A stretch of 64,000 nucleotides of DNA from contig CAZKCI010000121.1 of the NCBI GenBank assembly GCA_964551475.1, forward strand, positions 1 through 64,000, given 5' to 3'. The position numbers were made by a program, and so were the translations under genes. The stretch's first letter is position 1. Each line of letters starts with the position of its first letter. The notes under the pieces are model-generated. The model did no database searches, had not been told where the DNA came from, and worked only from the letters and a program-made list of their open reading frames with translations. Source of the DNA: CAZKCI01 sp964551475 (lineage in GTDB: Bacteria > Auribacterota > Erginobacteria > Erginobacterales > CAZKCI01). Shown here in pieces: positions 11,487 to 20,096 of the stretch.

Positions 11487-13727
11487 ATGTTGAAATCAAT
11501 ACTTCAGTCGCGAACCGGCGCCGCGGCCCTGGTCCTGCTGGTGCTCCTGGCGGCGACGCTCGGATGCTACCACCGTCTCTTGATCGTCGCCGACGGCGGC
11601 AGTTTCAGATATCTTGCAGTCAGATGGGGATTGCATGACTTCATGTATCCCCGCCTGATTTTCAACTCCGACTCCCTGCGCCAGGGTGTCTTCCCCCTTT
11701 GGAACCCTTATCCCTTCGGCGGATGTCCCTGGGTGTCCAATTTCCAGTCTGGACTGTTTCACCCTCTCCATCTTGCGATCATTCTGCTTTCCGGCTACAG
11801 CGCCGCCGCCCTCCAGATTGAATTGGTCCTGATCTTTTTCATCGCCGGAGTCAGCATGTATTTCTGCGCCCGCGGCCTGGCTGTCTCGCGTCCGGCGGCG
11901 CTGCTGGCGGCGATCAGTTTCACCGGTTGCGGCTTTTTCGTGGGAAACGCCAGCTATCTTCCCCAGATCATCACTCTGGCTCATTTTCCCCTGGTCTTTC
12001 TGGCCGCCGTAAAAATCTCGGAGCGGCCGACCCTGCTGAGAATCACCGGGGGCGGCCTGGCCATCGCCCTGATGATCTTCGCCGGATATCCCAGCATGGC
12101 GTTTTTTATGCTCCTCTCCGGCCTCGGCTTCGGGGCGATAAACCTCGCCTTCATAGACCGCCCGCCGCGGCGGGGATTGCTGCGCAAGGCCGCCGGGCTT
12201 CTGGGTTGGCTCTCCGCGGGGCTCGGCCTTGCCGCCATCCTCCTCCTGCCGGCCGGCGAAAGCTATCCCCACATTGTCCGCCCGGACCGATCGGATGAAT
12301 TCCGCCTGGCTCTCCCCAGGGAGACCGTGCTGAAGAAATCGCTCTCTCCCGGCCAAACTCTGAGCCTGGCATTCCCCTTTCTGGGTTCGACCAATCTGTC
12401 TCCCTATCATCTCTGGCCGGAATTTCGCAATTGCAGCATCGGTCTGGTCGGCCTGTTTTTCGCCGCCTACTCCCTGCTCCGGCGCCGGGACCGGACCCGG
12501 ACGGCGCTGGCTTTTCTCGCCGGCTTGTTCTTGGCGCTCTCCTGGGGATTCAACACTCCTCTGTATTCGTTCCTTTATCCCCGGTTTATCGCCCTGCAGA
12601 TGGTCAGCCACCCGGCCATGGATTTTCGAGCGATTTTTCTGTTCCTGCTCTGCCTGCTGGCCGGCCGGGGACTGGACCATTATGACCACGCACAAGGCAA
12701 CTGGCGGACGGGTATCTGGACCCTGGCCTCGGCGGGCTTCGCCTGGGGGGCGTGGAGGATCTTTTCGGGCGATCGCCTCCCCGTCCCCGCCGAGGCGGCT
12801 ACCGGAGAACCCGCCTGGTGGGCGATCGTCGGTGTTCTCGCGGCCTTGACCGCCGGAAGGCAGCTTTTGCGGGGCCTTCTCCTGCCGGCGCTTCTCGCCC
12901 TGGCGGTCATCGACGGATCCTACTGGGCAAACCATAACTTTTCCACGGTGGCCGCGCCCGCCGGGAAGGGAGAGTGGAAGAGGATCGCGAAAAAGGAGCA
13001 AGCTAGAAACCGATCGGTGATCGCGACGGAGCTGACGCCGCGGGAGCAAGAATATCCTCGCCCCCGGCAGTCGCGCGCGATGTTTTGGAAATATTTTTCC
13101 GACAGTGGAACGGACAGCGCCCGACTGAAAGATTTTCAGGATCTGATGGACACTCCGGCCCGGAGCATTCTTCACCGGAATTTCCGTCTCCATCCGTTCG
13201 ACTCGGTCCGGATTCTGGACCGCCCGGAGCAGGTGTGGGCGGAATTGCCAGGCGAAACCGATCCTTTGCGAACCGCTCGGATCGCTCGGGAAGATCTCTC
13301 TTCGCCGGGTCTGCTCCGGAGGCTGGAATCGTTGTCCAAGCCCGGAAGCCGGCCGACCGGTTTTCGGGGGCGGGTCGCCTTCTTCAGTCCCAATCGGATA
13401 GAGTACGAAATCGATCTCGAACAACCGGCAGCGCTGCTCTTCAATGAAATCTACTATCCCGGTTGGAGCCTGGAGGACGGGGGGCAATCAGCGCCCCTGT
13501 TCCGGATCAACGGCGCTTTTCGAGGGACCTGCCTGGAAGCGGGGAAACACCGGCTGACCATGCGCTTCCGTCCGAATTCATTCCGATGGGGCGCGCGGCT
13601 CTCCGCGCTCACGGCCCTCTCTTCCCTGGCTGCGCTGCTGGCCGGATACGCGCGCCGTTTCTACTCGCGGCCAACGGCATCGCCGTCCGCCGCCAGGAAC
13701 CAAACCTCAATCCCCGACGCCGAATAG
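11487..13727 (+). CDS. YfhO-family polytopic membrane protein
   Basis: About 746 residues with a TM segment near 9-28, roughly a dozen more hydrophobic segments to residue 480, then a soluble region of about 200 residues and a last TM near 715. The N-terminal loop NSDSLRQGVFPLWNPYPFGG is the hallmark of the YfhO family, whose members are linked to glycosylation of lipoteichoic acid or other surface polymers and are thought to have a GT-C-like fold. The substrate here is unknown. The start is MLKSILQSR; the Shine-Dalgarno is poor. The 3' end overlaps the convergent membrane-protein gene by 67 nt. Confidence 0.75.
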   Translation: MLKSILQSRTGAAALVLLVLLAATLGCYHRLLIVADGGSFRYLAVRWGLHDFMYPRLIFNSDSLRQGVFPLWNPYPFGGCPWVSNFQSGLFHPLHLAIILLSGYSAAALQIELVLIFFIAGVSMYFCARGLAVSRPAALLAAISFTGCGFFVGNASYLPQIITLAHFPLVFLAAVKISERPTLLRITGGGLAIALMIFAGYPSMAFFMLLSGLGFGAINLAFIDRPPRRGLLRKAAGLLGWLSAGLGLAAILLLPAGESYPHIVRPDRSDEFRLALPRETVLKKSLSPGQTLSLAFPFLGSTNLSPYHLWPEFRNCSIGLVGLFFAAYSLLRRRDRTRTALAFLAGLFLALSWGFNTPLYSFLYPRFIALQMVSHPAMDFRAIFLFLLCLLAGRGLDHYDHAQGNWRTGIWTLASAGFAWGAWRIFSGDRLPVPAEAATGEPAWWAIVGVLAALTAGRQLLRGLLLPALLALAVIDGSYWANHNFSTVAAPAGKGEWKRIAKKEQARNRSVIATELTPREQEYPRPRQSRAMFWKYFSDSGTDSARLKDFQDLMDTPARSILHRNFRLHPFDSVRILDRPEQVWAELPGETDPLRTARIAREDLSSPGLLRRLESLSKPGSRPTGFRGRVAFFSPNRIEYEIDLEQPAALLFNEIYYPGWSLEDGGQSAPLFRINGAFRGTCLEAGKHRLTMRFRPNSFRWGARLSALTALSSLAALLAGYARRFYSRPTASPSAARNQTSIPDAE

Positions 13728-15271
13728 ACGCGAACCATGGCGTCTCCGCTTATCCTCCGATCGGCCTCCGCAATATAAAACACCGGCCGTTTCACTTCGG
13801 CCGCAATCTTCCGCAAAACCCCCTCCGTCTGATCCCCATCCTCCAGTTTCGCCGCCAGCGCTTCCCGGCGGTTGATCAGATCACGAGAGACCGGGATTGA
13901 TCTCAGAAACGGGCGGCAGGCCAAATAGGCGTCACGGCGGACGAAGAGGGGGATCTCATCCATCGACCCCGACGCCGCGACCACCGCGCGGGAAGGCAGG
14001 TTGTCCCTCATCCAGGCGTAGGCGGCGGCCAGCGGCGGAGAGACGCGAAATTGCGGGGGGGCAAAACGATAAGCGATCAACCCCAGCAGGGTGGTGGGGA
14101 GAATGGACACGGTCATGATCCAGACCGTCAGTCTGCCCCAGCGCGGCAGATGGCGATAGCGGTCTCCCAGCGACAAGGAAAGAAATATCGCCAAGATAAA
14201 GGGAAGCTTGAACTCATTATGCCGGGAAAATCTCAGAAAGAGAAAAGCGGCGCTGAGGAGACCGAGAGAGTAAAGGATGAAAAGGGCGGCGGGGGCGCGG
14301 GGGCGAAGACCGCCCGAGAGCCATCCGATCCCATTGGCGATCCAGAGAGGGAGCAGGATAACGATCCATACCCGGAGTTGAAACCAGTCCGGGGATTGGA
14401 AGCGGACGGCCCGCTCCAGGGTGTCGGACGCGCGGATGATGCTTGCCAGATAGGGGGATGCCGCCGCCAAGGCCAGCGCGAGCGAGAGCAGGCCGAAGAG
14501 GGCGAATCTCCGCTCGACGCTCCTCCGCGGGAACGGAAAGACCAGCATCTGCAGGAAGAAAATCAGACACACGGCGATCAAGGCCCCCCCGGTGACAAGA
14601 TTGAGATAAAGGGTGAGAAGCAGCATCAGCCAGAACGCCAGCCAGACCCCGGCCCGGGGACGATCGAGCCAGTCGAACAAAAGCATGACAGCCAGAGCCA
14701 GGCCGGCGAGGCTCAAAGCAAATGAATTGGCCACCAGAAACTTCGTCGCCATGAAGCCCATCGTCCCTTCCCACTGAGTGACCACGATCCGCGGAAGATA
14801 GGCCCAGACCCCGCCGGAAAGAATCGGCCCCAGTTGAGAGACGGACCGGAGGACGAGAGGGATGAGGAGAACGCATCCCCACCCGTTCAATCCGAAGGCG
14901 ACCCAGACCGCGGCCAGAAAACCGGGGCCGGAATCCCGGCGGCCGGGAGACCTCCGGCCGACCGCGACATAAACGGCGATCAGGAGCGAGAAGAGAGCCA
15001 GGGGATTGAGCAGCGCCATGATTATGGGCGGATCCTGACGCAGGAGAGAGCTCAGGGAAGCGACCAGGGCGTTATAGAACCAGTAATAGGGGAGCTCCTC
15101 GCCCGCGAGAAAGGGGTTGCGGGGCGGGATTCCGTCTCGCTGGATGGCATAGGCGATCCCGGTATGGATCAAGGCATCGGAAGCGACCTGGAGATCGGCG
15201 TTGAGAAAAAGCGGCAAAGAGAGCAGGGCGGAGATCAAGAGCAGCAGCAGACAGGCGGTGATCCGGGTCAC
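13661..15271 (-). CDS. Large polytopic membrane protein, possible GT-C-type glycosyltransferase
   Basis: About 536 residues with around 12 TM helices and a soluble C-terminal domain (about 415-536). The first extracytoplasmic loop has ASDALIHTGIAYAIQRDGIP and ELPYYWFYN, a layout like large glycosyltransferase-type membrane proteins (DUF2298/GT-C-like) where acidic residues in loop 1 are catalytic. This is a fold-level guess; no sugar substrate can be named. The second GTG (15271) is chosen because GGAGG lies 7 nt upstream, too close to the GTG at 15277. It faces the YfhO-like gene and overlaps its end, so the two may serve one surface-polymer pathway. Confidence 0.6.
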   Translation of the reverse strand: MTRITACLLLLLISALLSLPLFLNADLQVASDALIHTGIAYAIQRDGIPPRNPFLAGEELPYYWFYNALVASLSSLLRQDPPIIMALLNPLALFSLLIAVYVAVGRRSPGRRDSGPGFLAAVWVAFGLNGWGCVLLIPLVLRSVSQLGPILSGGVWAYLPRIVVTQWEGTMGFMATKFLVANSFALSLAGLALAVMLLFDWLDRPRAGVWLAFWLMLLLTLYLNLVTGGALIAVCLIFFLQMLVFPFPRRSVERRFALFGLLSLALALAAASPYLASIIRASDTLERAVRFQSPDWFQLRVWIVILLPLWIANGIGWLSGGLRPRAPAALFILYSLGLLSAAFLFLRFSRHNEFKLPFILAIFLSLSLGDRYRHLPRWGRLTVWIMTVSILPTTLLGLIAYRFAPPQFRVSPPLAAAYAWMRDNLPSRAVVAASGSMDEIPLFVRRDAYLACRPFLRSIPVSRDLINRREALAAKLEDGDQTEGVLRKIAAEVKRPVFYIAEADRRISGDAMVRVYSASGIEVWFLAADGDAVGRE

Positions 15272-15359
15272 GGGCACACCTCCAACGCGACTCTATTCCG
15301 ATGAGCGGAGATCCGCGCGGGCGAAGACACCCCGACGCAGTCGGAGTTCGCGAACCCCG

Positions 15360-16271
15360 TCATTCCTCCGGACGGACGGCCAGGCAGATGCTGGCCCGGC
15401 AGTGAAAGATTTTCTCTTCAATCGCCTTCCGGAGCTTCTCGGCCAGCGCATGCACCTCGGCCGCGGGCTTGTCCGGAGCGAACTCCAGGAAGATCTCGAT
15501 AAAAACCCGGCTCCCCGCCCGCCGGGAGCGGATGCCGTGGAGAGCGTGGTAGTCGTCGTAGCGGAGGGTGAGCTCCTTGAGGATCGCCATCTGGTGCGAC
15601 TCCTCCAGCGTCCGGTCGAGAAGGTCCCGGCAGGAGGACCGGAAGATGCCCAGCGCGGCCAGAAGGATCGAAGCCGCGATGATGAGGGAAGCGAGCGGAT
15701 CGACGGCCATCGTCCAGGAATAGCCGGTAAAAAGAGAGCTCGTCAGCAGGGCGGCCAGGATGAAGACGTTGGCCGCGGCCTTGATCATAAAAAGGCGCGC
15801 CTGAGCGTCCATGATTGGGGAGAACTCGAGGAGAGCCGCGCGGCGGCTCTTCAGGCACAGTCTGGCGTTGATCGCGGCGTAGACGACCTGGGAGAACATG
15901 CTGAGCGTGACGCCGAGGCCCCTGATGTGGGACGGGCGGGAGAGATGGTGGACCGCGCTCAAAACGATCACCGCCAGGCAGATGACCATCAGGAAGCCGA
16001 TGAACAGGCTGGAGAGGTTCTCCAGCTTGTCCAGCCCGTAGTCGTAGGCGTGCTTCGATCCCCGCCGGATCCGGCGGATGGCCAACCAGGAGAGGAGGAC
16101 CGCGATGAACTCCAGCGCGGTCTTGAGGAAGTCGGCCAGAATGACCGTCGAACTGGAAAGGAGCAGGCAGAGCAGCGTGGCCAGGGTGTCCGCGCCGCCC
16201 GCGATCATCGCCGTCCGCGAAGTTCCCTCCTTGGAAGGGGCGCCGCCCGGACCCGTCATGGATTTTCTCAT
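15360..16271 (-). CDS. Cation diffusion facilitator-like transporter with altered metal site
   Basis: A 303-residue protein with six TM helices and a CDF-type cytoplasmic C-terminal domain (about 215-300, ending CRASICLAVRPEE). CDF proteins export Zn2+ and other divalent cations against protons. The canonical TM2 ligand pair reads LADFLKTALEF here (Lys and Glu at the usual H/D and D sites), and the TM5 HxxxD region reads MDAQARLFMIKAAAN, with no His and Lys in place of Asp. The usual tetrahedral metal site is therefore absent, and substrate and mechanism are uncertain. A plausible start ATG is at 16271 with a weak GAGCGGG upstream; an internal Met at residue 5 is an alternative. Confidence 0.75.
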   Translation of the reverse strand: MRKSMTGPGGAPSKEGTSRTAMIAGGADTLATLLCLLLSSSTVILADFLKTALEFIAVLLSWLAIRRIRRGSKHAYDYGLDKLENLSSLFIGFLMVICLAVIVLSAVHHLSRPSHIRGLGVTLSMFSQVVYAAINARLCLKSRRAALLEFSPIMDAQARLFMIKAAANVFILAALLTSSLFTGYSWTMAVDPLASLIIAASILLAALGIFRSSCRDLLDRTLEESHQMAILKELTLRYDDYHALHGIRSRRAGSRVFIEIFLEFAPDKPAAEVHALAEKLRKAIEEKIFHCRASICLAVRPEE

Positions 16272-16300
16272 TTGCCCGCTCGCGCTTTTACGAGTATAAG
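16272..16300 (+). promoter_or_regulatory. Promoter of the lipoprotein gene
   Basis: Plus strand -35 TTGCCC (16272-16277), 17-nt spacer, -10 TATAAG (16295-16300), 45 nt before the ATG at 16345. Confidence 0.5.
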
Positions 16301-16344
16301 ATGGTTGAGGTTAGCAGGATAACCGAACCCAAGGAGACAGAGAT

Positions 16345-16938
16345 ATGAGAAAAGTCGCCTGGATCATCATCCCCCTGGCCGGACTGCTCGCCGCCGGCTG
16401 TCAGAAGACGACGAGCCAGGAGAAGCCGACGCCGCCGACGGAGGTTTTCCCCGAAAGAACTGTCAACGCGACCGCGGGGGCGACGACCGTCACCGCGCTG
16501 GCCGCCGCGCCCTCCCCTCTGGCCGCCGGAAGCGCCTCCCCGGCCCAGAGCCTGCGGATCTCCCGGATTGAAAATGCCTGGCTCTCCCAGACCCGGGCGC
16601 CCCAGGGCACGGGCGTCTGCTGGGCCTTCTACAGCGCCGAGAACACCGTCGACGAGCGCGGCCGCTGGGGCTTTCTCTTCGATTCGGACTCGGTCTGGAT
16701 GCGGCACACCGACCTGGACTCCGCCCCCGTGGCCCTCCTCATCTACCAGAACTCCCACCCGGTGGACGTCCGCGACGGCGACTATGTGACGGTACGCCAC
16801 GATGGAGGCAAAACCGTCCGAATCTATCCTCCCGCTCTCTCCGGAGTCAACGGGACATTCTATGTCTCCTCCCAAGGGGAGACCTATCTGGATCGGGAGC
16901 TGACCCGCCCGGCCCGGGCCGCCCCGGCATCCGAATAA
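16345..16938 (+). CDS. Putative lipoprotein of unknown function
   Basis: 197 residues with a type II signal peptide and lipobox LLAAGC (Cys19), so the mature protein is probably membrane-anchored outside the cytoplasm. A Pro/Ala/Thr-rich linker (20-70) leads to a globular part (about 75-190) with RGRWGFLFDSDSVWMRH and DGDYVTVRHDGGKTVRIYPP, which looks like a small all-beta domain. I do not recognise the family. Start is supported by AAGGAGACAGAGAT just before the ATG and by the promoter at 16272-16300. Confidence 0.7.
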   Translation: MRKVAWIIIPLAGLLAAGCQKTTSQEKPTPPTEVFPERTVNATAGATTVTALAAAPSPLAAGSASPAQSLRISRIENAWLSQTRAPQGTGVCWAFYSAENTVDERGRWGFLFDSDSVWMRHTDLDSAPVALLIYQNSHPVDVRDGDYVTVRHDGGKTVRIYPPALSGVNGTFYVSSQGETYLDRELTRPARAAPASE

Positions 16939-16944
16939 TCGCGA

Positions 16945-17118
16945 TCACAGATCCGGATACATCTTCTTCCGGCATTCGGGGCAGATGCCGTGGGTGAACT
17001 GGGCGTCCGTCTTCTCTTCGATAGAGGACTCCAGACGACGCCATTTCCCTCCCCCGTCCCGGATCTTTTTGCAGGAAGAGCCGATGGGGAGGAGGCCGGC
17101 TCTCGTTCCTCGCCCCGA
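16945..17118 (-). pseudogene. Remnant of a PAS/response-regulator sensor C-terminus
   Basis: In one minus-strand frame the DNA reads LLPIGSSCKKIRDGGGKWRR..., then DAQFTHGICPECRKKMYPDL and a stop. This is the standard C-terminal tail of many PAS and response-regulator sensor proteins (LPICSSCKKIRDD...HSHGICPEC). There is no start codon: an in-frame TAG lies just upstream (17119-17121), and a plausible ATG (17152) is in another frame. The first Cys of the motif has become Gly. It is best read as a decayed gene fragment; a frameshifted short gene is the alternative. Confidence 0.6.
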
Positions 17119-17142
17119 CTATTTCCCCCTCCGCATATTTGT

Positions 17143-17171
17143 TTGACGACATTATGACATAATGTTACAGT
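17143..17171 (+). promoter_or_regulatory. Promoter with palindromic operator for the SBBP/FG-GAP protein
   Basis: -35 TTGACG (17143-17148) and -10 TACAGT (17166-17171) are separated by 17 nt, and the spacer is exactly the palindrome ACATTATGACATAATGT (17149-17165; two perfect 8-bp arms around one base). A dimeric repressor bound there would block RNA polymerase. The first gene base is 50 nt downstream. Confidence 0.65.
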
Positions 17172-17220
17172 AGTACCGTCAATTTCGGTCCGCAACAGAC
17201 AAGAGGCTAGGAGGTTCGCG

Positions 17221-19458
17221 ATGAACAATATTGCTTGTCTGATTATGGGAGTGTTGGTTCTCGGAGGAGCCGTCTTCCCCGCCCCCCGCGCCTTCAGCCA
17301 GGAGATATTCCAGGACCTCGACCTCGAGTACTCAACCTACCTGGGCGGGAGCGGGACCGACCAGTGCGGCGATTTCACCGGCAACGGCGGCGGGAAATGC
17401 ATCGCGGTCGATTCTGCCCTCTGCGCGTATATCGTCGGATCGACCTCCTCGGCCGATTTCCCCACCGCGAATCCCTACCAGCCGGCCAAAGCCGTCGGGG
17501 CCGACGTTTTCGTCGCCAAGCTCCATCTGGACGGAGATTCCCTGATCTATGCCACCTATCTGGGCGGAGGAAACCCCGACACCGGCCAGGGGATCGCGGT
17601 CGACGCCGCTTTCAACGCCTACGTCGTCGGCTGGACCGGCTCGGCGGATTTCCCCACCGTCAACCCGTACCAGCCGTCCTTCGCCGGGGGTAATGAAGAC
17701 GCTTTCGTGGCCAAGCTCGATTCGTCCGGCTCCTCCCTCCTCTTCTCCACCTACCTCGGCGGCCCCACCGGCTCTTCGCCTTATGAGCACGGCCAGGACA
17801 TCGCCGTGGATGGATACGGGAACACCTACGTGGCCGGTTCCACCGGGTCGTATGAATTTCCCACGGTCAATCCCTATCAGGCCTCCTACGCCGGGAACGC
17901 CGACGCCTTCGTCTCCAAGCTCGACCCCTCCGGGTCGATTCTAGTCTATTCCACCTACCTCGGCGGAGCCGATTCCGACGAGAGCGCCCGGGGGATCGCA
18001 ACGGACGCCGACGGGTCCGCCTTCGTGGTCGGGGACACCAGTTCCGCCGACTTCCCCACCCGCAACCCCATTCAGGCCGCCTGGGTGAACAACGACGACG
18101 CCTTCGTCACCCGTTTCTCCACGTCGGGGAGTTCGCTCCTCTTTTCCACCTATCTGGGCGGGAGCCACCACGACGGCGCCTCCCAAGTGGCGGTGGACGC
18201 CGATGGTTTTGCCTATGTGAGCGGCGACACTTTTTCCGATAACTTCCCCACGGCGAACGCCTACCAGGCGACCAAGGCCGGAGGCTGGGACGCTTTCCTT
18301 GCCAAGATCGATCCGGTCAACGCCCTTCTGACCTACTCCACCTATTTCGGCGGCAGCGATAACGACAGCGGCAAAGGCCTGGCCGTCTATCTCGACCAGT
18401 TCCCCTTCCTCGCCGGCTACACCGAGTCGACCGACCTGCCGGTGCGGCACGCCTACCAGTCGACCTTCGCCAGCCAGACCGGGGGCGACGCCTTCCTGGC
18501 CAAGTTCTCCTGCCAGGCCCGACGCCTCATCTTCTCCACCTACCTGGGCGGGGCGGACGACGATTTCGGGGGCGGGGTGGCGGTCGACTTCCAGGGCTCG
18601 GCCTATCTCGCGGGATATACGAAGTCCACCGACTTCCCCCTCGAGGACCCCTACCAGTCGAGCGAAGCCGGGAACGAGGACGTCTTCGTGAGCAAGCTGA
18701 TCCAGCCGGTCATCCGCCCGGTCTACGCCTCGGGGGACTATAACGGCGACGGGACGAGCGAAGCGGCCGTCTTCCGCGCCCAGGAAGGACGCTGGCTGGT
18801 CCGGAGTTTCACCCGATTCTACTTTGCCCAGATCCTCGACCTCCTCGCCCCGGGCGACTACAACGGCGACGGCACTTCCGACTTCGGTCTCTTCCGGCCG
18901 GCGGAAGGCCTCTGGGCGATCCGCGGCCTCACCCGGGTGAACTACGGCGGCGCCGACGACCAGTCGGTCCCCGCCGACTACGACGGCGACGGGACCTGCA
19001 ACATCGCCCTCTTCCGCCCGTCGATGAGCCTCTGGGCGATCCGCGGGGCGCTGCGCGACTACCTCGGGCTCACGGGCGACCTCCCCGTCCCCGGCGACTA
19101 CGACGGGGACGGAAGCGCCGGTGTGGCGATCTTCCGCCCCTCTACCGGGATGTGGTCCGTGAAATACATCACCATCGCCTACTTCGGCGCGGGTAATGAC
19201 AAGGTCGTCCCCGGTGACTTCGACGGCAACATGACCTGGGACTGCGGCATCTTCCGCCCCGGCTCCGGCCTCTGGGCGATCCGCAACGTCACCCGTATCT
19301 ACCTCGGCGACTGCGAGGACATGCCCATGCCCGCCGACTACGACGCCGTCCCCGGCGACGAGATGGGACTCTTCCGGGAAGGCAACGGTCTCTGGGCGAT
19401 CTCCGGGCTCACCCGTTTCTCCTTCGGGGGGGCGGGAGACACGCCGGTGACGAGGTAG
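17221..19458 (+). CDS. Secreted seven-bladed SBBP beta-propeller with C-terminal FG-GAP-like repeats
   Basis: 745 residues. A signal peptide (1-27, ending AFSQ) is followed by seven copies of the SBBP unit (each with YSTYLGG, GIAVD, GNAYVxGxT, DFPTxNPYQ, DAFVAKLD), as expected for one complete seven-bladed propeller (about 36-490). Then come six units of about 42 residues with core DYNGDGTSDFGLFRPAEGLW (about 495-745); the acidic NGDGT loop suggests Ca2+ binding, as in FG-GAP/VCBS repeats. It is probably exported or surface-bound, perhaps adhesive; no catalytic motif is seen. AGGAGG lies 6 nt before the ATG. The same six-unit C-terminal module recurs in the gene at 27706-28992. Confidence 0.8.
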   Translation: MNNIACLIMGVLVLGGAVFPAPRAFSQEIFQDLDLEYSTYLGGSGTDQCGDFTGNGGGKCIAVDSALCAYIVGSTSSADFPTANPYQPAKAVGADVFVAKLHLDGDSLIYATYLGGGNPDTGQGIAVDAAFNAYVVGWTGSADFPTVNPYQPSFAGGNEDAFVAKLDSSGSSLLFSTYLGGPTGSSPYEHGQDIAVDGYGNTYVAGSTGSYEFPTVNPYQASYAGNADAFVSKLDPSGSILVYSTYLGGADSDESARGIATDADGSAFVVGDTSSADFPTRNPIQAAWVNNDDAFVTRFSTSGSSLLFSTYLGGSHHDGASQVAVDADGFAYVSGDTFSDNFPTANAYQATKAGGWDAFLAKIDPVNALLTYSTYFGGSDNDSGKGLAVYLDQFPFLAGYTESTDLPVRHAYQSTFASQTGGDAFLAKFSCQARRLIFSTYLGGADDDFGGGVAVDFQGSAYLAGYTKSTDFPLEDPYQSSEAGNEDVFVSKLIQPVIRPVYASGDYNGDGTSEAAVFRAQEGRWLVRSFTRFYFAQILDLLAPGDYNGDGTSDFGLFRPAEGLWAIRGLTRVNYGGADDQSVPADYDGDGTCNIALFRPSMSLWAIRGALRDYLGLTGDLPVPGDYDGDGSAGVAIFRPSTGMWSVKYITIAYFGAGNDKVVPGDFDGNMTWDCGIFRPGSGLWAIRNVTRIYLGDCEDMPMPADYDAVPGDEMGLFREGNGLWAISGLTRFSFGGAGDTPVTR

Positions 19459-19467
19459 GAGACCGGC

Positions 19468-19523
19468 GAGCGGTAAGCGGTAAACCGGAAGATTCAATTG
19501 CCCCGGTTTACAGTTTACCGCTC
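19468..19523. repeat. Word-repeat hairpin GAGCGGTAAGCGGTAAACCGG
   Basis: Two arms of about 21 nt (19468-19488 and 19503-19523), each made of a doubled GCGGTAA word, form a near-perfect hairpin 9 nt after the stop codon. It may serve as a terminator, though it has no U-tract. Confidence 0.7.
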
Positions 19524-19588
19524 ACGGCCGTCGGCTTTCCCAGTCTAACCCCTGGCCAATCCCGGGAGACTGCTGTATCCTGCCTGCC

Positions 19589-20065
19589 ATGACCTGGATC
19601 ATCTTCCTCTCCGTCCTGGGCCTGATCCTGATCTGCCTGGAGATCTTCCTCCCGGGAGCGATCATCGGGGCGATCGGGGGGATCGCCCTGCTCGCCTCCG
19701 TCGTCCTCGCCTTCCGCGAGCAGGGTCAGGCCTTTGGCACCTGGTGGCTGGCCGGCACTCTGGCGGTCACGCTGGCCGCCATCTATCTCGCCGTCAAAGC
19801 CTTCCCCCGCTCCCGGACCGGGAAGAAACTCGTTCTGGAGTCGAACGAGACCGGTTTCGTTTCGGGTGGGGAGGGGCTGTCCGCGCTCGTCGGCGCGGCC
19901 GGAGCAGCGCTGAGCGCCCTGAGACCGGCCGGGATGGCCGAGATCGGAGGGAAGCGAATCGACGTCGTCACCGCCGGAGAGTTCATCCCGCCGGGTGAGA
20001 AGATAACCGTGGTCGCGGTGGAGGGGAGCCGGGTGGTGGTGAAGAAAGCTTCCCCGCGCGCATAA
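19589..20065 (+). CDS. NfeD-family short membrane protein
   Basis: 158 residues: two or three N-terminal TM helices (about 4-75) and a C-terminal OB-fold domain (about 100-155) containing LSALVGAAGAALSALRPAGM, GKRIDVVTAGEFIPPGEKI and VVAVEGSRVVVKK, the typical NfeD core. NfeD proteins are encoded next to SPFH/flotillin proteins and act with them in membrane organisation. This is the short type without the ClpP-like protease domain. The next gene is the flotillin-like floA, 31 nt downstream, so they form an operon. The Shine-Dalgarno is weak (CTGCCTGCC before the ATG). Confidence 0.88.
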   Translation: MTWIIFLSVLGLILICLEIFLPGAIIGAIGGIALLASVVLAFREQGQAFGTWWLAGTLAVTLAAIYLAVKAFPRSRTGKKLVLESNETGFVSGGEGLSALVGAAGAALSALRPAGMAEIGGKRIDVVTAGEFIPPGEKITVVAVEGSRVVVKKASPRA

Positions 20066-20096
20066 GAGTCAGCCGATTTATAACCAGGAGGCGAAC

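Noticed and set aside
11350..11491. 46-codon frame overlapping the YfhO-like start (MLILSPLTRLAL...)
   Set aside because: No Shine-Dalgarno, no homology, GC-rich; noted only as part of the 340-nt gap.
11496..13487. Long minus-strand open frame over the YfhO-like gene
   Set aside because: Antisense shadow; Arg/Gly/Gln-rich with no family signal.
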